Positions 6,914 to 14,046 of a DNA stretch of 29,187 nt are shown here, one piece after another. Position 1 is the stretch's first letter; each line of letters opens with the position of its first letter. The DNA comes from Bacillota bacterium (GTDB lineage: Bacteria; Bacillota; Clostridia; Christensenellales; SZUA-584), in assembly GCA_023397655.1 (NCBI GenBank), contig JAEWTW010000054.1, forward strand, positions 1 to 29,187, given 5' to 3'. The translations under genes were made by a program, and so were the position numbers. Below the pieces are notes generated by a model. It did no database searches. It had not been told where the DNA came from and saw only the letters and a list, made by a program, of their open reading frames with translations.

Positions 6914-7876
6914 TTACAGCGCGGCTGTTTCGCGGACCGGCTCCATGGGACCGGCAAGGTTTTTGTGGAAGAACAGCTTTCCGGGCAGCGTGGGCAGGAA
7001 GGTGGAAGGTATCCATACCGACGGCCCGTAGCGCAGTGTCGTCCAAAGAGGCATGGCCTGCCACATCAGGTTGCCCGCGAGGCTGCCGCCAACGCCGCTG
7101 ATCACATAATCACTCATCAGAAACAGACCGGGGCCGATGGTGTTGGCAAAGCAGGGCACCAGCGTGGTGCGCCCGCCGAACCGTGTCATGGAATACTGCT
7201 CGACGGTGAGCGGATGGAGCTTGGCGCCCTTTCGGCAGTATTGCGATTTCCATTCCTCCTCGCTGGAGAACTCGGAGGCATACTGCGGCTCCCACAGTGC
7301 CAGCTGCATCATGCGCCCAATACCGCAGGTGGCGACGATGACCGCGCCGTCTGCCTTGAGCGCCGTGATCTTCTCGGGATATTTGTGCAGGTTGTTCTGG
7401 GAAGCGAAATTGCGCTGGTGCAGGGGTATCGTCAGATCCCCCAGCGGCGTAAAGAACGCAGCCTGTATCATGTGGGCGAAGGAAGCGCGGCTTTGCGCGT
7501 CCATCGCGTTGCCGTCCTTATCGCTCCATTCGTTCATGATGAAGCTATGGACATGACCGCAGTCGGTGTTCCATTGCTGCAGAAAGTAGACCGCCCAGGC
7601 GTACATGCTCATCGGGCTGGTGGACATCATCAGCACCAGCTGCCGGCCCGCCTGTTTGGCTTTATGGATGGCGTAGGCAATTTCATGACCCGTCATCATA
7701 TCTACCGCTTCGGCGCTGGGGCAGCTTGTGATGTTAAAATCTGAGTTCCAGAATGGCTGTCTGTCGAATATGCGCTCAGGTGCGTGAGCGCAGCAAGCGT
7801 CGATTCTTGCGAGATCCCAGCCGGGCGGGAAGAAATCCGCCATCAGAGACTGCTCCTTGGTGTCGATGAAGTTCAT
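6914..7876 (-). CDS. NagB-fold sugar-phosphate isomerase-like protein with altered active site
   Basis: This 320-residue protein fits the NagB/RpiA superfamily that includes glucosamine-6-phosphate deaminase. Matching segments are LVLMMSTSPMSMY (phosphate-binding loop), SFIMNEWSDKDGNAM (against the NMDEY region of NagB), CGIGRMMQLALWEP (against the GIGxDGHIAFNEP loop), NTIGPGLFLMSDYVI, and IPSTFLPTLPGKLFF near the end. In the catalytic loop the usual Asp and His are Met and Gln while the Glu is kept, so deaminase activity is doubtful. AAGGAG precedes the ATG. It is transcribed alone, with its own promoter and terminator. An isomerase on another phosphosugar, or a sensor role, are both possible; the family call is firmer than the function. 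Confidence 0.68.
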   Translation of the reverse strand: MNFIDTKEQSLMADFFPPGWDLARIDACCAHAPERIFDRQPFWNSDFNITSCPSAEAVDMMTGHEIAYAIHKAKQAGRQLVLMMSTSPMSMYAWAVYFLQQWNTDCGHVHSFIMNEWSDKDGNAMDAQSRASFAHMIQAAFFTPLGDLTIPLHQRNFASQNNLHKYPEKITALKADGAVIVATCGIGRMMQLALWEPQYASEFSSEEEWKSQYCRKGAKLHPLTVEQYSMTRFGGRTTLVPCFANTIGPGLFLMSDYVISGVGGSLAGNLMWQAMPLWTTLRYGPSVWIPSTFLPTLPGKLFFHKNLAGPMEPVRETAAL

Positions 7877-7974
7877 GCATTTACTCCTTTTGTCTGGCCG
7901 CGTTGTTTGCTTTGGCGCATCTTACGGTTTGGTGCGGGTCCGCCATGCGGCAAACAGCTGGCATTATCAAACGT

Positions 7975-8003
7975 ATTATACCACCTTTCTCATGGGGTGT
8001 GAA
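7975..8003 (-). promoter_or_regulatory. Promoter of the NagB-like gene
   Basis: On the minus strand TTCACA (8003-7998), a 17-bp spacer and TATAAT (7980-7975) preceded by TGG (extended -10). This predicts a leader of about 90 nt before the ATG at 7876; I saw only weak hairpin potential in it. Confidence 0.65.
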
Positions 8004-8081
8004 CCGCGTATCCAAGCATGCAGCGTGTAATTATTTACGATTCATTCAAATATTGCGGTATGCTTTTTGATTTTTTTCGTT

Positions 8082-8087
8082 TATAAT
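8082..8087 (+). promoter_or_regulatory. Probable -10 element of the cdaA promoter
   Basis: A perfect TATAAT lies about 80 bp before cdaA, but no good -35 hexamer stands 16-18 bp upstream; a T-rich stretch occupies that position. A TGATATCA palindrome follows at about 8099. The call is tentative. Confidence 0.4.
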
Positions 8088-8168
8088 ATTAACAATGGTG
8101 ATATCATTAACATATACGATAATTGCTGATTGATCCCGTATAAATACAGACAAAGGGTGCCGTAACTT

Positions 8169-9014
8169 TTGGAGCAGATTTTTGACGCTTTAAAAAACAG
8201 CATAGCCGATTTTACTTGGATCGATGTAATCGATATACTGCTATTGGCTGTCGTCATTTACTGGCTTTTAAAGCTGACCTCAAAAACGCGCGCGATGCAG
8301 GTGCTCAAAGGCCTTGGCATCATCCTGCTGGCTGCATGGGTGATGGAATTTCTGGATTTGGTGGGCACTGCGTGGATACTCAATTACGTGCTGCAGGCAG
8401 GCGCGCTGGTGATCGTCATCATATTTCAGCCGGAGCTCAGGCGGGCGCTGGCCAAGCTGGGGCGCGGGCGCATTGAGCTCACACCGTCGCATGTGATCAA
8501 CGCGCAGGAGACGGTGGAGAGCATATTAAAAGCTGTGCTTAACCTGTCCAAAAAGCGGGTGGGCGCGCTGGTGGTGTTTGAAAGGAAGACAGGCCTCAAG
8601 GAAGTAATAGAGAGCGGAACGCGCATCAGCGCGGTGATATCCACCGAGCTGCTGGAAAACCTGTTCTTCACCAACTCTCCGCTGCATGACGGCGCCGTGA
8701 TCATTCGGGAGGACACCATTGAGGCGGCGGGGTGCTTTTTACCCTTGAGCGACAACAAGCAGATCGGGCAGGAACTGGGCACGCGGCACCGGGCGGCGCT
8801 GGGCGTGTCGGAGGTATCGGACAGCGTAACGCTGGTGATTTCCGAGGAGACGGGCGTGATATCCGTCGCGCAGGACGGCACGCTGATACGCTATCTGGAC
8901 TCCAAGGCGATACGCGATCTGCTGGAGGATATGTATCTGATCAAGCAGGCATCTAAATACAGGACACTGCGTCTGAAGCGGAAGGGGCGTGACGAGCATG
9001 AAGAAGGCGCTTGA
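8169..9014 (+). CDS. cdaA: Diadenylate cyclase (c-di-AMP synthase)
   Basis: CdaA condenses two ATP into cyclic di-AMP, an essential messenger in many Firmicutes controlling potassium uptake, osmolyte transport and cell-wall integrity. The 281-residue protein has three N-terminal membrane helices (about residues 18-36, 46-64, 70-88) and a cytosolic DAC domain with the catalytic DGA at 174-176 and RHR at 206-208. It is membrane-bound. The start is a TTG at 8169; AAAGGG lies about 11 nt before it, a long spacing, but no better in-frame start fits the N-terminus expected for the family. The end overlaps the cdaR start. In Bacillus the third gene is glmM; here it is replaced by other genes. Confidence 0.95.
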   Translation: MEQIFDALKNSIADFTWIDVIDILLLAVVIYWLLKLTSKTRAMQVLKGLGIILLAAWVMEFLDLVGTAWILNYVLQAGALVIVIIFQPELRRALAKLGRGRIELTPSHVINAQETVESILKAVLNLSKKRVGALVVFERKTGLKEVIESGTRISAVISTELLENLFFTNSPLHDGAVIIREDTIEAAGCFLPLSDNKQIGQELGTRHRAALGVSEVSDSVTLVISEETGVISVAQDGTLIRYLDSKAIRDLLEDMYLIKQASKYRTLRLKRKGRDEHEEGA

Positions 9015-10254
9015 GTTTGTCTGGCGCGTGCTCCGCAGCAACCTTTTGCTGAAACTGATGGCATTGTTTTTTGCTGTGATACTGTGGAGCTATGTGCTGT
9101 CGGAGATAAATCCCGCAAGGGACCGCTGGATACCGGACGTTAAGGTGCACTACGACAACATTGAACAGCTGCAGGCCAAGGGCCTTGACATATCGGGCAA
9201 CCTGGTCGATGTTTTGGGTTCAGCGGATGTGCGCGTGGAAGTGAACCAGAGCAATATCAAATATCTCACACCGGAAAGAGTGCGCGCGTATGTTGACCTG
9301 TCTACCGTGAACGGACCGGGAGACTACACGCTGGATGTGCGGGCGACGGTCGCCGTGGACCGCGGACAGGTGCTGGAGGTGAGCCCAAACCGGGTAACGC
9401 TGCATATCAGCAGCTACGAGACGCGGACGGTGCCGGTGAACGTGACGGTAACTGGCAGCGTGCCAAGCGGTTATTTCGCCATGACGCCGGAGATATCTCC
9501 CGGTGTGGTGACGATATCCGGCGCGAGCGAGGATGTGTCGAAAGTGACCAGCGCCGTATGCTCGGTGGATTTAAACGGGCTGACGGAAGGCTATAATATG
9601 AGCGTACCGGTGCAGCTGCTGGACGCTGACGGCGGCATTGTGGACGGAATGCTGTTTGATAATGGCCAGCCCTCTGTGATCGTCAATCTGAAGGTGCTGG
9701 CAACAAAAACGGTGCCTGTGGACGTTAAGAGCGCGATTATGGGGCAGGATGAGCTGGCGGCAGGTTATGAGATCGCCGGGATCAGCACAGTGCCGGATAA
9801 GGTGATGATCGCCGGAGAGGCAGATGTGATCAGCGGTATCAGCTCCATCGGGCTGACGCCATACCCTGTGAGCGGCGCCAGCACGAGCGTGGCCGTATTG
9901 CTGGACTACCAGCCGCCCAGCGGCGTGACGGTGCTGGCAGAAGGCAAGGCCGAGGTTTATGTTGAGATTCGGCCCATCATGGAAACCAAGGATTACAGCG
10001 GTGTCGATATTGAAACACGCAATCTGGCGAACGGTCTGAACGCACAGCTATCTGTCAACCGGACTGATGTGACGGTGATTGCGAGCATGGCACAGCTGTC
10101 GCGGCTGCAGCGTAGCGATATTGTGCCCTATGTGGATCTGGAGGGCCTGGGCAAAGGCCGCCACACGCTGGCGGTGCTTTTTGAGATACCCGAAGGGTAT
10201 GCGGCGGAGAATTTCTCCGCGGTAGTGGGCACGGTGGACATTACGATTTATTAA
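8998..10254 (+). CDS. cdaR: CdaR, YbbR-domain regulator of CdaA
   Basis: This 418-residue protein is the extracytoplasmic partner that modulates the diadenylate cyclase CdaA. It has one N-terminal membrane helix (about residues 13-35, within NLLLKLMALFFAVILWSYV) and an extracellular part made of consecutive YbbR repeats of about 80 residues, recognisable by recurring segments such as VTISGASEDVSKV and VMIAGEADVISGI. I chose ATG at 8998 rather than GTG at 8989 because GGGG at 8983-8986 is too close to the latter. The gene overlaps cdaA by 17 nt, implying coupled translation. A strong terminator hairpin follows. Confidence 0.92.
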   Translation: MKKALEFVWRVLRSNLLLKLMALFFAVILWSYVLSEINPARDRWIPDVKVHYDNIEQLQAKGLDISGNLVDVLGSADVRVEVNQSNIKYLTPERVRAYVDLSTVNGPGDYTLDVRATVAVDRGQVLEVSPNRVTLHISSYETRTVPVNVTVTGSVPSGYFAMTPEISPGVVTISGASEDVSKVTSAVCSVDLNGLTEGYNMSVPVQLLDADGGIVDGMLFDNGQPSVIVNLKVLATKTVPVDVKSAIMGQDELAAGYEIAGISTVPDKVMIAGEADVISGISSIGLTPYPVSGASTSVAVLLDYQPPSGVTVLAEGKAEVYVEIRPIMETKDYSGVDIETRNLANGLNAQLSVNRTDVTVIASMAQLSRLQRSDIVPYVDLEGLGKGRHTLAVLFEIPEGYAAENFSAVVGTVDITIY

Positions 10255-10279
10255 AACGGGCGGAATGGCACAGCATATG

Positions 10280-10306
10280 AAGGGGCGGTTGATGCCGCCC
10301 CTTTTT
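10280..10306 (+). terminator. Intrinsic terminator after cdaR
   Basis: AAGGGGCGG (10280-10288) pairs perfectly with CCGCCCCTT (10295-10303) across a 6-nt loop, running into TTTTT (10302-10306). Only 17 bp separate it from the next start codon, with no clear promoter in between. Confidence 0.85.
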
Positions 10307-10323
10307 GACGGAAGGAAACCGGG

Positions 10324-11913
10324 ATGGCGATTGAACTGAGCGGCCTTGTTGTGCCGCTGGGCAGCGGGGACGACGAAATCAAATGCGCGGCTGCGGCAAA
10401 GCTGAGAATAAAGCCGGACGAGATAGCGCGGCTGCGTGTTGTCAGGCAGTCGCTGGACGCCCGGAAGGATGTGCGGTTGGCGCTCATCGTTCAGTTGACG
10501 CTGCACGACGGACGGATGCAGCGGCGGTTGGAACAGCAGCACGGTAGCGTGCAGTCGATGCCGGAAATACCGGTGGTCTACGGCGAAAGAGCGCCGGGAC
10601 AGCCGGTGGTGGTCGGCGCGGGGCCATGCGGGCTGTTCGCGGCATTGACGCTGGCGGAGCACGGTTACGCGCCGCTGCTGATCGAGCGCGGGCGCGACAT
10701 GGAAGCCCGTGTGCGCGATGTGGAGCGGCTGCAGCAATGCGGTGTGCCGGATTCTGAGAGCAACGTGTGCTTCGGCGCCGGAGGCGCGGGGGCGTTCTCG
10801 GACGGCAAGCTGACCACGCGCATCAAGGACCCGCGCACCGAGCGGGTGCTGAAAACGCTGGCGGATTGCGGTGCGCCTGAGGAGATACTGATACTGGCCA
10901 AGCCGCACACCGGCACGGAGCATATCCGCGCGGCGGTGACGGGCATACTGGAGCGTATACGCGCCCTCGGCGGCACGGTAAGCTTTGAGAGCCGTCTGTC
11001 CGGTGTGGCGGTGCAGGACGGGGCGCTGGCAGGTGTGACATACACGAAGAACGGACTGAAGCATGCGGTGGGCACGCGCGCAGCGGTGCTGGCGATCGGT
11101 CACAGCGCGCGGGACACATACTCGATGCTGAGGGACAGCGGACTGGCCATGCAGCCCAAGCCATTTGCAATCGGCCTGCGCATCGAGCACAGGCGCGAGT
11201 TCATCGACCGGGCGCAGTACGGCGGCGCATTCGGACATCCGGCGCTGGGCGCGGCGGAATACCGGCTGGCTTCCCGTTTCGGGGAACGCGGCGTGTACAC
11301 GTTCTGCATGTGCCCCGGCGGTGAGGTGATCAACGCGTCCACCGAGCCGGACGGCATAACGGTAAACGGCATGAGCTGGTTTGCGCGGGATGGGGAGAAC
11401 TCCAACAGCGCTGTCGTGGTGGCTGTGTCTCCGGCGGACTATGAGCCGGGTGTATTGGGCGGCGTGGAATTTCAGCGGCACTGGGAGCGCGCGGCGTACA
11501 GGCTGGCAGGCGGCGGCGCGCCCGCGCAGACGCTGGGCGATTTTTTTGGTGGGCGGACGACGCAAGCGTTTGGCGATGTGCGTCCTTCGTTTATGCCATT
11601 TGTGACGGGCGCGGATTTGCACGGATGCCTGCCGGATTACGTATCGGCTGGAATTGAGGCGGGGCTCAGGGATTTCGGGCGCAAGCTCAAGGGATTTGAC
11701 ATGCCGGAGGCGGTTTTGACGGGCGTGGAGACGCGTACGTCCGCGCCGGTGCGCATCATGCGTGATGAGGCGCTGCAGGCGCTGGATGCAGCCGGGCTGT
11801 TTCCGGCAGGTGAGGGAGCCGGTTACGCGGGCGGCATCGTGTCCGCCGCGGTGGACGGCATCAAATGCGCCGAAGCGCTGATGCGCCAATTTGGGAGGCC
11901 CGGCATAGTATGA
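10324..11913 (+). CDS. FAD-dependent dehydrogenase-like protein (COG2509 type)
   Basis: This 529-residue flavoprotein resembles the widespread but uncharacterised COG2509 family of FAD-dependent dehydrogenases. A small N-terminal domain (about 1-90) precedes the dinucleotide-binding loop VVVGAGPCGL at 95-104, with the ERGRD acidic end of the second strand at 121-125. Further family blocks are CFGAGGAGAFSDGKLTTRI, the AIGHSARD segment and MQPKPFAIGLRIEH. The C-terminal AGYAGGIVSAAVDG contributes to FAD binding. AAGGA before the ATG supports the start. The substrate and electron acceptor are unknown. In Clostridia this family often lies near cdaA-cdaR, as here, but no functional link is proven. 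Confidence 0.88.
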   Translation: MAIELSGLVVPLGSGDDEIKCAAAAKLRIKPDEIARLRVVRQSLDARKDVRLALIVQLTLHDGRMQRRLEQQHGSVQSMPEIPVVYGERAPGQPVVVGAGPCGLFAALTLAEHGYAPLLIERGRDMEARVRDVERLQQCGVPDSESNVCFGAGGAGAFSDGKLTTRIKDPRTERVLKTLADCGAPEEILILAKPHTGTEHIRAAVTGILERIRALGGTVSFESRLSGVAVQDGALAGVTYTKNGLKHAVGTRAAVLAIGHSARDTYSMLRDSGLAMQPKPFAIGLRIEHRREFIDRAQYGGAFGHPALGAAEYRLASRFGERGVYTFCMCPGGEVINASTEPDGITVNGMSWFARDGENSNSAVVVAVSPADYEPGVLGGVEFQRHWERAAYRLAGGGAPAQTLGDFFGGRTTQAFGDVRPSFMPFVTGADLHGCLPDYVSAGIEAGLRDFGRKLKGFDMPEAVLTGVETRTSAPVRIMRDEALQALDAAGLFPAGEGAGYAGGIVSAAVDGIKCAEALMRQFGRPGIV

Positions 11914-11923
11914 AGGAGAATAA

Positions 11924-12598
11924 ATGAAAAAGATTACGGTGCTGTTTGGCAATTACGGAAGCGGCAAGACGGAGTTGTCGCTCAATATCGCGCTGTCGTT
12001 GGCGGAGCAGTCCGCCGATGTGGCACTGGTGGACCTCGATATCGTCAACCCATACTTCCGCTCGTCCGAACACAGGCCGCTGCTGGAGAGCAGGGGCATA
12101 CAGGTGATCGCGCCGGTATTTGCCAACACGGCTGTGGATGTGCCGTCGCTGCCGCCCGACGTGTTTGCGGCGTTCCGGCATGAATACGCGGTGCTCGACT
12201 GCGGCGGAGACCCGGTGGGCGCGGCGGCGCTGGGCGGGCTGAAACGGTATTTCGATGAGAACCGAGCGGACACGGAGGCGTTGTTTGTGGTCAATACGCG
12301 GCGGCCTTTTCAGGGCAGCGCGGAAACGCTGGAGGAGAGCCTGATGCGGATACAGGCGCGTGCGCGGCTGACAGCGGACGGCTTGGTGCTGAACGCCAAC
12401 TTGGGGCCGGAGACGACGGGAGAAGAGCTGGCGGAAGGGTACGCGGTTGTGCAGGCGCTTTCGGACAGTATCGGCATACCGCTGCGCTATGTGAGCGGCA
12501 CTGAAGCAGCTCTGGCTGTCTTTGAGCGGCAGTGCCCCGGATGCGCGGGCGAGCGGCTGCCCATCAGCATACTGACGCGGCCGGACTGGCTGGCTTGA
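11924..12598 (+). CDS. P-loop ATPase, MinD/ParA/CobQ-like
   Basis: This 224-residue protein has a Walker A loop near the N-terminus (GNYGSGKTE, residues 9-17), a conserved VDLDIVNPYFRSSE segment after the second strand, and a LDCGGDPVGAAALG segment in the Walker B/switch II position. This arrangement fits the SIMIBI class (MinD, ParA, CobQ-like), though the lysine-rich deviant Walker A signature of MinD is absent. The cellular role is unknown. AAGGAG lies 7 nt before the start, 10 bp after the FAD gene, so the two are probably co-transcribed. The stop codon lies inside the -35 box of the next promoter. Confidence 0.75.
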   Translation: MKKITVLFGNYGSGKTELSLNIALSLAEQSADVALVDLDIVNPYFRSSEHRPLLESRGIQVIAPVFANTAVDVPSLPPDVFAAFRHEYAVLDCGGDPVGAAALGGLKRYFDENRADTEALFVVNTRRPFQGSAETLEESLMRIQARARLTADGLVLNANLGPETTGEELAEGYAVVQALSDSIGIPLRYVSGTEAALAVFERQCPGCAGERLPISILTRPDWLA

Positions 12599-12622
12599 CC
12601 GGCCAAACAAATATGTTATAAT
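12595..12622 (+). promoter_or_regulatory. Promoter of the cysteine synthase gene
   Basis: TTGACC (12595-12600), a 16-bp spacer and TATAAT (12617-12622). The -35 box contains the stop codon of the upstream ATPase gene. The leader is only about 27 nt, leaving no room for a T-box or SAM riboswitch. Confidence 0.75.
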
Positions 12623-12655
12623 CTGGTTAACTTGTGTTTTTGGAAGGGGTTAGGC

Positions 12656-13549
12656 ATGAACGTATACGGCAACATACTGGATACTATCGGGAACACACCG
12701 CTGGTGCGGATCAACAAGCTTTGGACGAATAAGAACGTTGAGATATACGCCAAGGTGGAGGGGACCAACCCCACCGGCAGCATCAAGGACCGCATTGCGC
12801 TGAAGATGATTGAGCAGGCGGAAGCGGAGGGCACACTGACGCCGGGTAAAACCATTATCGAGCCCACATCGGGCAATACCGGCATTGCGCTCGCGATGAT
12901 CGGCGCTGTGAAGGGCTACGACGTGGAAATTGTGATGAGCAGCGCGGTATCGGTGGAGCGGCAGAAGATGATCACGGCGTTCGGCGCGCAGGTGATACTG
13001 ACGGCGGCGGATGAGGGCACGGACGGTGCGATTCGCAAAGCGCGGGCGCTGGTGGCCGAGAAGCCAGAGAAGTATTTTATGCCTGACCAGTTCACCAACC
13101 GCTACAACAAGCTGGCTCACTACTCCACGACAGCGGAGGAGATGATCCGCGACACGCAGGGGCGTGTGACGCACTTTGTGTCGGCTCTGGGCACATCGGG
13201 CACGCTGATGGGCACGGCGAAGCGCTTGAAGGAGCTGAGCCCGGACATACAGATTGTGGAGGCGCATCCGGTAAAGGGGCATTACATACAGGGCCTTAAG
13301 AACATGAGCGAAGCCATCGTGCCGGAGATATACGACCCGTCGCGCATCGACGTATCCATCATGATCGATTCGGAGGAGTCCTTCGATATGGTTCGGCGCA
13401 TCGTCAAGCAGGAGGGCATTTTCTGCGGTATGTCGTCCGGCGCGGCGATGCTGGCGGCGCTGCGTGTAGCGGAAACGCTGGACGAGGGCGTGATCGTCTG
13501 CATATTCCCCGACCGGGGCGAGAAGTATTTGAGCACGCCGCTGTTTTAG
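12656..13549 (+). CDS. Cysteine synthase, CysM-like
   Basis: This 297-residue PLP enzyme makes cysteine from an activated serine (O-acetyl- or O-phosphoserine) and a sulfide donor. The PLP lysine is Lys44 in PTGSIKDR; TSGNTG at 71-76 binds the substrate carboxylate and GTSGT the PLP phosphate. Segments such as GRVTHFVSALGTSGT, EGIFCGMSSGAAMLAALRVA and FPDRGEKYLST resemble CysM more than CysK, but donor preference cannot be decided from sequence alone, so I leave the symbol empty. GGAAGGGG at 12642-12649 selects ATG 12656 over the upstream in-frame TTG at 12632. It is transcribed from its own promoter and is not next to other sulfur genes. Confidence 0.9.
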   Translation: MNVYGNILDTIGNTPLVRINKLWTNKNVEIYAKVEGTNPTGSIKDRIALKMIEQAEAEGTLTPGKTIIEPTSGNTGIALAMIGAVKGYDVEIVMSSAVSVERQKMITAFGAQVILTAADEGTDGAIRKARALVAEKPEKYFMPDQFTNRYNKLAHYSTTAEEMIRDTQGRVTHFVSALGTSGTLMGTAKRLKELSPDIQIVEAHPVKGHYIQGLKNMSEAIVPEIYDPSRIDVSIMIDSEESFDMVRRIVKQEGIFCGMSSGAAMLAALRVAETLDEGVIVCIFPDRGEKYLSTPLF

Positions 13550-13565
13550 CGGCAAGAGCAAGGCC

Positions 13566-13643
13566 GTGAGGGCGCTGCCCTCACCATCCCGCCAAAGGGC
13601 GTACCCTTTGGAATCCATTAGGGAAATGCCGTTGGCATTTCCC
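13566..13643. repeat. Three consecutive perfect hairpins
   Basis: Three perfect inverted repeats lie in tandem: GTGAGGGC/GCCCTCAC (13566-13584, 3-nt loop), CCAAAGGG/CCCTTTGG (13592-13611, 4-nt loop) and GGGAAATGCC/GGCATTTCCC (13621-13643, 3-nt loop). They fill the gap between the convergent cysteine synthase gene and the small membrane protein gene. None is followed by a T run, so they are not ordinary terminators. Multi-hairpin intergenic repeats are known from Clostridia; whether this is such a family needs a genome search. Confidence 0.8.
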
Positions 13644-13647
13644 GTAC

Positions 13648-14046
13648 TTAATCTTCGTATAAGTATTGGTAGTTGTGATGCAACTCCAATGAGCTGAAAA
13701 GTCTTTCATCACGGCCGGACATTCTTTTATCGTCGGCCGCAAAGTATTCAACATCACCAGTTTGAATGTTTACGGTTATTTTGCTGTTTTCAATATCAAT
13801 TATATAAATAAGAGCTCCGTATTTCTCCCAGCAAAGCACATTGTGGACGAGTGTATTTCCGTCTGCATCATCAACCCTGCCTTCGTTATCCGTAGTAACA
13901 ATTGTGACATTCCCCAAAGACTCCATGGGGTAATATCCATCTTCAAATGCAAGAAATACATGGATGGCTCCAAAAATCAGACCCAAAATGACCAAAACAC
14001 CGCCACATACGGATAAGATAACAATTCGAGGCTTTTTTTGATTCAC
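13648..14046 (-). CDS. Small single-pass membrane protein of unknown function
   Basis: I do not recognise this 132-residue protein. It has a short basic N-terminus (NQKKPR), one hydrophobic helix at about residues 8-32, and an extracytoplasmic part with acidic, beta-rich character (NVTIVTTDNEGRVDDADGN; ITVNIQTGDVEYFAADD). It starts with GTG at 14046-14044, overlapping the stop of the LCP gene as GTGA, with AGAGG 7 nt upstream, so its translation is coupled to the LCP protein. A role beside the LCP ligase at the cell surface is plausible by position only. It is somewhat richer in A/T than the LCP gene. Confidence 0.75.
   Translation of the reverse strand: MNQKKPRIVILSVCGGVLVILGLIFGAIHVFLAFEDGYYPMESLGNVTIVTTDNEGRVDDADGNTLVHNVLCWEKYGALIYIIDIENSKITVNIQTGDVEYFAADDKRMSGRDERLFSSLELHHNYQYLYED

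Noticed and set aside
10048..11952. Very long open frame on the minus strand opposite the FAD-dependent dehydrogenase gene
   Set aside because: It is an antisense shadow in GC-rich DNA: composition is Arg/His/Gln/Ala-rich, no ribosome binding site, no family resemblance, and the plus-strand gene is well supported.
13566..13643. Ordinary terminator for the cysteine synthase gene
   Set aside because: None of the three stems is followed by a T run on either strand, unlike every other terminator in this window.
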